A stretch of 10,119 bases of DNA, taken from positions 1-10,119 of the forward strand of contig JAPUIC010000119.1 in assembly GCA_027297425.1 (NCBI GenBank), read 5' to 3'. The DNA is from Nitrososphaerota archaeon. GTDB taxonomy: Archaea; Thermoproteota; Nitrososphaeria; Nitrososphaerales; JAPUIC01. Below the pieces are notes generated by a model. It had not been told where the DNA came from and searched no databases. It saw only the letters and a list, made by a program, of their open reading frames with translations. The number at the start of each line of letters is the position of its first letter. The first letter of the stretch is position 1. Below, one piece after another: positions 1 to 5,646 of the stretch. The position numbers and the translations under genes are program-made.

Positions 1-393
1 AAGGAGGGTCAAAATGTTTTTGCGGCTCTCAGCGCTAGAATAAAAATAGGAGAGAACAATGGGGGACCTCTATCGACGGATCGGTATACTGAGACAATCC
101 TGATAAGAGGGGGGGCTATAGCTATCAAGATCGGCCTTGAACAACGGGATGCCGCTATAAAGGAGGGAGCGACAGGTGCTACTTCCTTAATCTTCAAGTC
201 AGGAAAGTTTGTAATTCCTGGGGGTAGTCGTGATTGCGAGAAGGATTTTCCCGACGTGTTATGGCTAAAGTTAAGGACTGGTCTCAAGCCAATAGACGGC
301 GATCTAATAGTCATATGCAGTGGTAGTAGTAGACAGATTGCTTCTAAAGGAGCATTTTCTATAGCTTGGACCGCCATCCGCAAGATTTTATGA
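1..393 (+). CDS. C-terminal part of an unassigned archaeal protein (possibly DUF1512-like), 5'-truncated by the window edge
   Basis: The first reading frame is open from base 1 to a TGA at 391-393, giving 130 residues with no start visible, so the gene begins upstream of the window. The translated part has three hydrophobic beta-strand-like stretches (ILIRGGAIAIKIG, GKFVIPGG, GDLIVICSG) and a short helical tail ending AIRKIL. No membrane segment or catalytic motif is evident. The codons read as normal coding sequence, and the gene ends 15 nt before the adenylyltransferase start on the same strand, so the two are probably co-transcribed. The ending with GDLIVICSG plus a serine-rich loop and short helix reminds me of the C-terminus of the archaeal DUF1512 family, but I recall this only loosely. 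Coding status is well supported; the family is not. The opposite-strand frame over 9-383 is treated as a shadow. Confidence 0.7.
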   Translation, partial: KEGQNVFAALSARIKIGENNGGPLSTDRYTETILIRGGAIAIKIGLEQRDAAIKEGATGATSLIFKSGKFVIPGGSRDCEKDFPDVLWLKLRTGLKPIDGDLIVICSGSSRQIASKGAFSIAWTAIRKIL

Positions 394-408
394 GTTAATG
401 TAGGTTAG

Positions 409-894
409 ATGGATAGATTGTCTAAATTCAGAGGTGTAGCTGTTGGAGGTTCCTTCGATCCTTTCCATAAAGGTCATCGAGAACTTTTGGCCAAAGCCTT
501 CAATATAGGCGAGAAAGTTTTCGTCGGAATAGTTTCGGACAATTTTTCCAAGAGGTTAGGGAAGGATCTCGAAGATACCTATGACGGAAGAGTTCGAAAC
601 ATTAAGGCTTTCATTGATGAAAATTTTCCGGAAAGTAAATATCATATCGGTGCGCTTGATGATTACGTCGGTCCAATAGTTATCACAGATAGTGTTGATG
701 CCATTGTGGTCACGGAAGAGACTGAAGGAAATATAGAAACTGTCGGGAGGCTTAGGGCGGCAAAAAGACTGAGGCCCCTTTCGATAATACGGATTCCATA
801 CGTGCTTGACGACAGAGGCCAAAGGATATCTTCTAGCCGGATAAAACGTCTTGAGATTGACGAAGGCGGGTCAGTTATCGAAAATCAGCAATGA
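409..894 (+). CDS. coaD: Archaeal pantetheine-phosphate adenylyltransferase (COG1019 type)
   Basis: This enzyme transfers AMP from ATP to 4'-phosphopantetheine to make dephospho-CoA, the penultimate step of cytosolic CoA synthesis. The 161-residue product is a single nucleotidyltransferase (HUP/Rossmann) domain. Visible motifs are the N-terminal GGSFDPFHKGH (residues 13-23), the T/HxGH ATP-binding signature, and ISSSR (140-144), matching the C-terminal ISSTR signature of the superfamily. The length fits the archaeal/eukaryal family, which differs in sequence from bacterial CoaD. The ATG at 409 lies just before the first beta strand (GVAVGG), so no upstream start is needed. No convincing Shine-Dalgarno is seen; AGGT at 402-405 is only 3 nt from the ATG. 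The partial gene upstream is 15 nt away and TrpRS is 62 nt downstream, both on the same strand, so this is probably a middle gene of an operon. The 88-aa opposite-strand frame inside it is a shadow. Confidence 0.9.
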   Translation: MDRLSKFRGVAVGGSFDPFHKGHRELLAKAFNIGEKVFVGIVSDNFSKRLGKDLEDTYDGRVRNIKAFIDENFPESKYHIGALDDYVGPIVITDSVDAIVVTEETEGNIETVGRLRAAKRLRPLSIIRIPYVLDDRGQRISSSRIKRLEIDEGGSVIENQQ

Positions 895-956
895 ATTGTG
901 GTTTCCATTGATCTTATCAACTTCTGTCTCAACGTCCCCTCCACCCAAGTATTGTG

Positions 957-2093
957 ATGGTATTGTCTGAAAAGGAACAGAAATTCAAAGTCACACCTTG
1001 GGAGGTCCAAGGAGATGTAGATTACGACCTGCTAGTCAAACAGTTTGGTACCGAGCTAATTAAGCCGGAACTATTGAAGCGTCTAGAGAAACATACCGGA
1101 CCACTACACTACTTTCTGAGAAGAAAGATCTTTTTCTCTCATAGGGATTTGGGATGGATTCTTAACAAATACGAGGGCGGTGAGAAATTCTTCCTCTACA
1201 CAGGCAGAGGACCTTCTGGTAGCACGCATCTAGGTCACCTTCTACCCTGGTTATTTACAAAGTATCTTCAAGACAAGTTTGATGTGGAACTGTACTTTCA
1301 AATGACAGATGATGAAAAGTTCCTCTACAACGAGGAGTTATCGATTGCAGATACCATCCGTTTTTCTAAAGAAAACATATTAGACGTAATTGCGTGTGGT
1401 TTTGACAAGAAGAAGACATTCATCTTCTCGGATATCGAATATGCTAAGACACTATACAGAATAGCTCTAGAAATCTCCAAACACGTTACTTTTTCTATTG
1501 TGAAGGGGACCTTTGGATTCAATAATAGTACAAACACGGGATTGATCTTTTTCCCTTCGATTCAAGCAGTACCTTCATTCCTCCCCTCCGTTCTAAAGGG
1601 CAAAAACATTCCATGTTTAATCCCTGCATCCATAGACCAGGATCCCTATTGGAGGGGTATCGCGAGGTATGTCGCTCCTAAGCTAGGATTTTACAAGCCC
1701 GCCCAGATTCACTGCAAATTCGTTCCAGGGCTCGGACGCGGAGGAAAGATGAGTTCGAGCGAACCCGAAACGGCAATTTTAACGAACGATGCTCCAGAGC
1801 TTGCAGAAAAGAAGATAATGAACTCTTTCACTGGTGGAAGGGCTACCATTAAGGAACAACGCGAGAAAGGGGGAACGCCTGAAATTTGTCCAGTATATCA
1901 TTATTACCTGTACTTATTTGCGCCAGAAGATAAAGAGCTTAATGAAATCTATCAAGATTGCACATCAGGTAAATTGATGTGTGGAGATTGCAAGGGGAAG
2001 TTAGGGATACGGGTCAAGACATTCCTAAAAGATCATCAAAAACGGAGAGAGAAGGCTCGCGATACTGTCCAGGATTTTATGTTAAACGATTGA
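957..2093 (+). CDS. trpS: Tryptophanyl-tRNA synthetase, archaeal/eukaryal type
   Basis: This class I synthetase charges tRNA-Trp in the cytoplasm. Numbering from the ATG at 957 (378 aa), the N-terminal VTPWEV motif (12-17) is typical of archaeal and eukaryal TrpRS. The HIGH signature is HLGH within TGRGPSGSTHLGH (82-94), the conserved IDQDPY lies at 226-231, and KMSSS at 264-268. The C-terminal anticodon-binding part carries a cysteine-containing segment (CTSGKLMCGDCKGK) also usual in this branch. A GTG at 954 directly precedes the ATG and would add one residue; I cannot tell which is used, as neither has a Shine-Dalgarno. No TATA box is seen in the 62-nt upstream gap, so transcription probably continues from coaD. 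The stop lies 8 nt from the end of convergent pelota. Confidence 0.95.
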   Translation: MVLSEKEQKFKVTPWEVQGDVDYDLLVKQFGTELIKPELLKRLEKHTGPLHYFLRRKIFFSHRDLGWILNKYEGGEKFFLYTGRGPSGSTHLGHLLPWLFTKYLQDKFDVELYFQMTDDEKFLYNEELSIADTIRFSKENILDVIACGFDKKKTFIFSDIEYAKTLYRIALEISKHVTFSIVKGTFGFNNSTNTGLIFFPSIQAVPSFLPSVLKGKNIPCLIPASIDQDPYWRGIARYVAPKLGFYKPAQIHCKFVPGLGRGGKMSSSEPETAILTNDAPELAEKKIMNSFTGGRATIKEQREKGGTPEICPVYHYYLYLFAPEDKELNEIYQDCTSGKLMCGDCKGKLGIRVKTFLKDHQKRREKARDTVQDFMLND

Positions 2094-2101
2094 TGTGCTT
2101 A

Positions 2102-3163
2102 CTAATGGTTTGGGGAGAATCGGAGCGAGGCCAGGATCCCTCCTAAACCAGAAGCTTGTTCGCCGACAGGGGTAGAGTGATCCAGCAGAAAAGATGTACC
2201 TCCTAGTGATTCAACTTTATTTACCAAATCTACCAGTTTCTGCTCAGGTATCCTCTCCATCTCAAATACCTTGTCGGAAATTAGGACCTTATCTACAGAG
2301 CCTCGATCAGCGGCTCGGTCAACTTCTCTGAATCCTATAGCGATTCGGTCATCATCCCTTCCTAATCGCCTGACGACTTCTTCAAGGGCCTCAAAAACTA
2401 GGTTCATTTTAACATCACCGATCGCCGTCCTTATCTCTTCTGATTTTAGCGAAATGAAGATGCCATCCTCACCAGAAGCATCAATGCCCTCTACTACGGA
2501 TATCTTCATTCTTTTGTTTTTTTCTTCCAAGAATTTATGAAAAATGTTCTTGGAGGGACCAGGGCCCATTACTATGATGTGGAGATCTTCTAGTTTTCCC
2601 CGCTGTATGACATAATAGATCTTCTCAAAAAAGTTTTTCCAGCTTATCCGGTCAGTAGCATACATTTTACCTCCCAGACCGGACCGGACCGAAGGAAAAA
2701 GGTGAAGACGAGTTCCAGATAGGGAACCAAGACCGGCCTCGATTCTATCAATTGATATTAGTAGAACCTCTTGAGGAGAATTACCTTCTCTGATGAGTTT
2801 CCGGTACAAAGGGCTCCAAGAGCGTTTCTTGAGATCGAATCTGCTGTCGATTGGGATTATGGTTGAGTGGTGTGTGCCAATTGTGATAAGCTCGTGTGAG
2901 CTCTCCAATATTTTGCCAGCCACTCGAAGTCTACCTAAAACCCCATCAAAAGATATCGTTTCAACTTCAAGAGAGATAACTACGCTGACTCGTTGCCCTT
3001 TATCAGGACGCGTATAAGTTCCGGTCTGTTTCACGGCTCTCGAGGTTCGCGAAGTGACTACATCGCCAACTTCAGTAATCCGTCGAATTGCCCATAGATC
3101 ATCTAGTTCTTGTGCTGTGAGAGCTACAGTTCCGGATGCTTTGTGAAAACTATGGACGATCAT
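2102..3163 (-). CDS. pelA: Pelota, ribosome rescue and no-go/non-stop mRNA surveillance factor (aPelota/Dom34)
   Basis: Pelota is the eRF1 paralogue that enters the A site of stalled ribosomes and, with aABCE1 (and in many archaea with EF-1alpha as its GTPase carrier), splits them. The 353-aa product fits the family length. The N-terminal Sm-like domain covers roughly 1-125 (ELDDLWAIRRI near the start; LKKRSWSPLYRKLIREG at 111-127). The eRF1-like central domain follows, with IVMGPGPSK (197-205) and VEGIDASGEDGI (224-235). The L7Ae-like C-terminal domain ends with the family signature GEQASGLGGILASLRF (334-349). No GGQ motif is present, as expected for pelota rather than aRF1. The ATG at 3163 is the only sensible start; no Shine-Dalgarno is visible. 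It lies 37 nt downstream of dnaG on the same strand, without an obvious promoter, so the two are likely co-transcribed. EF-1alpha, its probable partner, is 2.5 kb away. Confidence 0.95.
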   Translation of the reverse strand: MIVHSFHKASGTVALTAQELDDLWAIRRITEVGDVVTSRTSRAVKQTGTYTRPDKGQRVSVVISLEVETISFDGVLGRLRVAGKILESSHELITIGTHHSTIIPIDSRFDLKKRSWSPLYRKLIREGNSPQEVLLISIDRIEAGLGSLSGTRLHLFPSVRSGLGGKMYATDRISWKNFFEKIYYVIQRGKLEDLHIIVMGPGPSKNIFHKFLEEKNKRMKISVVEGIDASGEDGIFISLKSEEIRTAIGDVKMNLVFEALEEVVRRLGRDDDRIAIGFREVDRAADRGSVDKVLISDKVFEMERIPEQKLVDLVNKVESLGGTSFLLDHSTPVGEQASGLGGILASLRFSPNH

Positions 3164-3200
3164 CTGTACCAGATGAGAAACCTAAAGATTTTGACTAGAT

Positions 3201-4361
3201 CTACAAGTCACCAAACAGGGTTAGGGCGACGTCCGAAGGTTTCTTCGAAATAGCACCCATCCGATGTCCAACGACGGTAGTTATTCCACATTTTGACGAA
3301 GCCTCAGCTAATCGCTGAGTAATAATGCCATCAAAAACTATAGTGCGGGGATCTTTGCACGTCTCTAACTTTTTCACCAGTTCACTCACTGCACAACGGC
3401 AACATTCCTTTAGGTCTTTATCAAAAATAGCCGCTTCTAGTGTTCCCTCAATTGAGGGTTGAACCTCCTTTACTTTTTTCAGGATCTCGTCAGGAAGGTT
3501 AACCTTTGATTTCGTTTCAGGCGGTCTTGGTTTAGTCTCCTGTGTTCTAACCGGTGGTTTCTTCTGCGGTTTGTCATCCTTAATCAGGTCTTGGATTTCG
3601 ACAGGGGTGAGATCCTCCACTTCCTTTCCTGCTGGAGCCCTAATCATTCGATCTACGTTGACTACTTGTGCGAGCTCCTTAGCAATTAGATCGCCACTGT
3701 GATCTCCATCCAGAAAAGCAGTAACTCGTTTTCCCTTGCAAAGGTCTATAATCGTTTTCGGTACTTTCGTACCTTCTAAGGCTATTACGTTCTCAATAGA
3801 TGCACGAAGGAGATTTATGACGTCCGCCCTTCCTTCCACAAGTACTATTGCTTCGGCATCAGCGATCCCACTCGTAGATGGCAACTGATCTTTCCCATAA
3901 GATAATACCTTACCTCTCTTTGTAGACTCGCTTACCTCTTCGAGAAGTTTGTCACTTTCGCTGGTGGTCTTAGAAGCCCAATCCTTCATGATATTCTTTG
4001 CCCTGTCGGTTATCGACTTCCGCTTGATCGCCCGGGCATCTTCTATGCCTACTAGGGAGAAGCTCGCAGCACAAGGACCTACTTTATCGACACTTTCTAC
4101 TGCTGCGGATATCAGAGCAGCTGTCGATATATCAGTTGACATAGGGATCAAAACCTCGCCATTCGTATCATCGTTTTTGGAGTTGAGGCTTATCTCGATT
4201 CTACCGATCTTCCATGTCTTTTGGAGTTCGTTCAAGTTCATCTCCGGGCCAAAGAGTCCCTCTGTTTGACCGAAGATGGCACCGACGACGTCGGCCTTTT
4301 CTACTACACCACTAACTGAAAACTTCAGTCGTACCAAATATTTGACGACAAAGTCTGGCAT
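3201..4361 (-). CDS. dnaG: Archaeal DnaG (TOPRIM-domain primase-like protein, exosome subunit)
   Basis: Archaeal DnaG has a bacterial-type TOPRIM domain. In studied archaea it is mainly an exosome subunit that favours poly(A)-rich RNA, with primase activity also reported. The 386-aa product has the conserved archaeal N-terminal region (roughly 1-165, including GQTEGLFGPEMNL at 31-43). The TOPRIM core follows, with VEGRADV at 175-181 (acidic residue E176) and FLDGDHSG at 216-223 (D218 and D220 as the DxD pair). A basic, proline-rich linker at about 262-288 (KKPPVRTQETKPRPPETK) joins a C-terminal region ending TLFGDL, containing a cysteine cluster (C320, C321, C323). The length suits the family. 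The ATG at 4361 is preceded by a strong GGAGGT, 8 nt away, which fixes the start. It is the first gene of a leftward pair with pelota and is divergent from rpS12. Confidence 0.95.
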   Translation of the reverse strand: MPDFVVKYLVRLKFSVSGVVEKADVVGAIFGQTEGLFGPEMNLNELQKTWKIGRIEISLNSKNDDTNGEVLIPMSTDISTAALISAAVESVDKVGPCAASFSLVGIEDARAIKRKSITDRAKNIMKDWASKTTSESDKLLEEVSESTKRGKVLSYGKDQLPSTSGIADAEAIVLVEGRADVINLLRASIENVIALEGTKVPKTIIDLCKGKRVTAFLDGDHSGDLIAKELAQVVNVDRMIRAPAGKEVEDLTPVEIQDLIKDDKPQKKPPVRTQETKPRPPETKSKVNLPDEILKKVKEVQPSIEGTLEAAIFDKDLKECCRCAVSELVKKLETCKDPRTIVFDGIITQRLAEASSKCGITTVVGHRMGAISKKPSDVALTLFGDL

Positions 4362-4369
4362 CTAGCCTG

Positions 4370-4375
4370 ACCTCC
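4370..4375 (-). promoter_or_regulatory. Shine-Dalgarno site of dnaG
   Basis: GGAGGT on the minus strand, 8 nt before the dnaG ATG at 4361, complementary to the 3' end of archaeal 16S rRNA. It is the best-placed Shine-Dalgarno in the window and implies that the dnaG transcript has a real 5' leader, unlike the probable leaderless genes nearby. A TTAAAAG sequence at about 4388-4394 is too close to be the TATA box if this site is in the mRNA. A weaker candidate, TACTTTAAT at 4456-4464 (minus strand), would give a leader of about 70 nt. Confidence 0.65.
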
Positions 4376-4495
4376 CATACACTACATCTTTTAACATGAT
4401 TTCATCCTTGAGTTAACTGAGTAAGAGTAACTGCACCGAGCACCATTATGGTTCTATTAAAGTATTTGCAGTATCGATCTAAGGCTGAGTAGCCT

Positions 4496-4510
4496 AAAGG
4501 GTCACCCTTT
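4496..4510. promoter_or_regulatory. Palindromic candidate operator at the rpS12 promoter
   Basis: AAAGGGTCACCCTTT is a perfect inverted repeat with two 7-bp arms around one central C. Its right arm runs into the T-run of the TATA box and its body occupies the position of the BRE. It is directly preceded by a second, smaller dyad (AGGCT-GAGT-AGCCT, 4482-4495). A protein bound here would compete with TBP/TFB, so a repressor site is the natural reading. The symmetry is seen directly; the function is inferred. Confidence 0.45.
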
Positions 4511-4515
4511 TATAT
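4508..4515 (+). promoter_or_regulatory. TATA box of the rpS12-rpS7 transcript
   Basis: TTTTATAT is centred about 29 nt upstream of the ATG at 4541. Archaeal TATA boxes sit about 26-27 nt upstream of the transcription start, so the mRNA should begin at or within a few bases of 4541 and be leaderless or nearly so. That makes the upstream in-frame ATG at 4514, which lies inside the TATA box, unusable. Confidence 0.65.
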
Positions 4516-4540
4516 GCTAAATTTTGGTGTAACTAACCCT

Positions 4541-4969
4541 ATGCCTCGAGGCGAATTCGCAGCAAGAGAGCTTTTGGCAAAGAAGCGAAGGTTCAGATGG
4601 AGCGATAGCCATTATAAACGTAGAGTACTCGGGCTCAACACAAAAACGGATCCTCTTGAGGGATCACCTCAGGCGAGAGGCATAGTCTTGGAGAAAGTAG
4701 GGATTGAGTCTAAACAGCCTAATTCAGCCATAAGAAAGTGTGGTAGAATTCAACTGATCAAGAACGGGAAGCAGATCACTGCATTCCTTCCAGGAGACGG
4801 TGCACTGAACTTCATGGATGAGCATGATGAGGTAATCGTTGAAGGTATAGGTGGTTCGACTGGTGGGGCTATGGGTGATCTTCCGGGAATAAGATGGAAG
4901 GTCTCAAAGGTAAATGACGTAGATCTTCAGATGTTAGTGTATGGAAGGAAAGAGAAGCCTAGGAGGTAA
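4541..4969 (+). CDS. rps12: Small ribosomal subunit protein uS12
   Basis: S12 lies at the decoding centre of the 30S subunit and contributes to codon-anticodon proofreading. From the ATG at 4541 the product is 142 aa, beginning MPRGEFAAREL, which matches the usual archaeal N-terminus. Conserved elements include KKRRFRWSD, KTDPLEGSPQARGIVLEKVG, the decoding loop KQPNSAIRK (58-66, with the universally conserved P60), FLPGDGALNF and the C-terminal GRKEKPRR. An in-frame ATG at 4514 would add nine residues (MLNFGVTNP) not expected in the family and lies within the TATA box, so I reject it. The stop overlaps the rpS7 start by one base (TAATG), and the last two arginine codons (AGG AGG) form the rpS7 Shine-Dalgarno, indicating translational coupling. 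First gene of the str-type cluster. Confidence 0.96.
   Translation: MPRGEFAARELLAKKRRFRWSDSHYKRRVLGLNTKTDPLEGSPQARGIVLEKVGIESKQPNSAIRKCGRIQLIKNGKQITAFLPGDGALNFMDEHDEVIVEGIGGSTGGAMGDLPGIRWKVSKVNDVDLQMLVYGRKEKPRR
4961..4967 (+). promoter_or_regulatory. Shine-Dalgarno of rpS7 inside the end of rpS12
   Basis: AGGAGGT is made of the last two Arg codons of rpS12 and the first base of its stop codon. The spacing to the ATG at 4969 is only about 2 nt after AGGAGG, shorter than the usual 5-9 nt. Ribosomes finishing rpS12 would be held at the overlapping TAATG, so it may serve coupled re-initiation rather than free initiation. Confidence 0.6.
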
Positions 4970-5568
4970 TGTTTACGGAAAATAAGTTGCTGCTAAATCA
5001 TAAATGGGACTTTGAAGGAATAACGATCAGCGATAAAGGCCTCCAAAATGTTATTTCTCTGACCCCCATCCTAGTACCCACATCGATGGGGAGACACGAG
5101 CATAAGAAATTCGCCAAAGCTCGTGTCAACATAGTCGAAAGGCTAGTTAACAAACTGATGCACTTCGGACACAAGTACGCAAAGAATTCAGGTAGGATGG
5201 GAGGTAAGAAATCTAAAGCGATAAACATAGTCTTGACAGCCTTGGAGATCGTACATCTCAAGACAGGAGGCAATCCGATCGAGTATCTGGTCAAGGCAGT
5301 TGAGAACACAGCACCCAACGAAGATACTACTAGAATTGGTTACGGAGGGGTGGTCTATCATGTCTCCGTCGATATTTCCCCGCTTAGGAGAGTTGATCTA
5401 GCGCTAAGGTTTCTCGCGCTAGGGGTTAGAGAAACAAGTTTTTCGATGCAGAAAGGAGTTGAAGAGATTTTGGCCGACGAAATTTTGGCTTGTGCTAATA
5501 ATGATACCTCAGGCTTTGCAATCCGGAAGAAGAATGAGCAAGAAAGAGTTGCGATGTTATCACGTTAG
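4969..5568 (+). CDS. rps7: Small ribosomal subunit protein uS7
   Basis: S7 nucleates assembly of the 30S head and lines the E site. The 199-aa product shows the archaeal/eukaryal family pattern: HKWDFEGI at 11-18, LTPILVPTSMGRHEHKKFAKARVNIVERLVNKLM at 31-64, GRMGGKKSKA at 75-84, NPIEYLVKAVENTAPNEDTTRIGYGG at 102-127 and SVDISPLRRVDLALRFLALG at 133-152. The conserved C-terminal block ADEILACANN...SFAIRKK-type sequence ends in SR. The ATG at 4969 overlaps the rpS12 stop by one base; a later start (TTG 4987) would lose no conserved residues but lacks a suitable Shine-Dalgarno, so the overlapping ATG is preferred. A 78-nt gap with a new promoter follows before EF-1alpha. The opposite-strand 106-aa frame is a shadow. 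Confidence 0.96.
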   Translation: MFTENKLLLNHKWDFEGITISDKGLQNVISLTPILVPTSMGRHEHKKFAKARVNIVERLVNKLMHFGHKYAKNSGRMGGKKSKAINIVLTALEIVHLKTGGNPIEYLVKAVENTAPNEDTTRIGYGGVVYHVSVDISPLRRVDLALRFLALGVRETSFSMQKGVEEILADEILACANNDTSGFAIRKKNEQERVAMLSR

Positions 5569-5576
5569 GTAATTAC

Positions 5577-5585
5577 GCTGAGCAG
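5577..5585 (+). promoter_or_regulatory. GCTGAGYAG element upstream of the EF-1alpha TATA box (copy also at rpS12)
   Basis: GCTGAGCAG lies here, with 14 nt between it and the TATA-like box at 5600. GCTGAGTAG lies at 4484-4492, with 15 nt before the rpS12 TATA box. In both places a few bases and then GGG follow (CCTAAAGGG and GTTAGGG). Matching sequence at matching distance suggests a common activator or upstream promoter element for translation genes. Function is inferred from the repetition only. Confidence 0.35.
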
Positions 5586-5599
5586 GTTAGGGCGATTAA

Positions 5600-5607
5600 T
5601 TTAAATA
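5600..5607 (+). promoter_or_regulatory. Probable TATA box of the EF-1alpha-rpS10 transcript
   Basis: TTTAAATA lies in the 78-nt gap after rpS7. A start about 27 nt downstream (near 5630) would leave a leader of roughly 17 nt before the GTG at 5647, containing AGGT at 5635-5638 with 8-nt spacing, a modest Shine-Dalgarno. This would make EF-1alpha and rpS10 a second transcript in addition to any read-through from rpS12-rpS7. Confidence 0.55.
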
Positions 5608-5646
5608 ACAACATCAATCGTAAAGTTTCCAATTAGGTAGATTAGA

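Larger units (their letters stand above)
4362..4540. other. Divergent intergenic control region between dnaG and rpS12
   Basis: This 179-bp spacer holds the dnaG Shine-Dalgarno and, going right, three GAGT(T)AA copies starting at 4410, 4419 and 4425. The dyads AGGCT-GAGT-AGCCT (4482-4495) and AAAGGGT-C-ACCCTTT (4496-4510) follow, then the rpS12 TATA box TTTTATAT (4508-4515). In many archaea the gene before rpS12 is nusA, preceded by L30e and RNA polymerase subunits; none of these is here. A 14-codon ATG frame at 4448-4492 lies upstream of the promoter and is not considered a gene. No tRNA or structured RNA is apparent. Confidence 0.75.

Noticed and set aside
9..383. 124-aa minus-strand open frame at the left edge
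   Set aside because: It lies opposite the + strand frame that runs into coaD, and its product is proline/serine-rich with no family likeness; the + frame is protein-like and fits the operon.
409..2093. coaD and trpS as a functional system because both are HIGH-superfamily nucleotidyltransferases
   Set aside because: The two act in unrelated pathways; adjacency and shared fold alone do not support a joint function.
4448..4492. 14-codon ATG frame upstream of rpS12, considered as a leader peptide
   Set aside because: It ends before the rpS12 TATA box, so it is not on the predicted transcript, and it has no Shine-Dalgarno.
4514..4540. Nine-residue N-terminal extension of S12
   Set aside because: The codons lie in and just after the TATA box, and the extension is not expected in the family.
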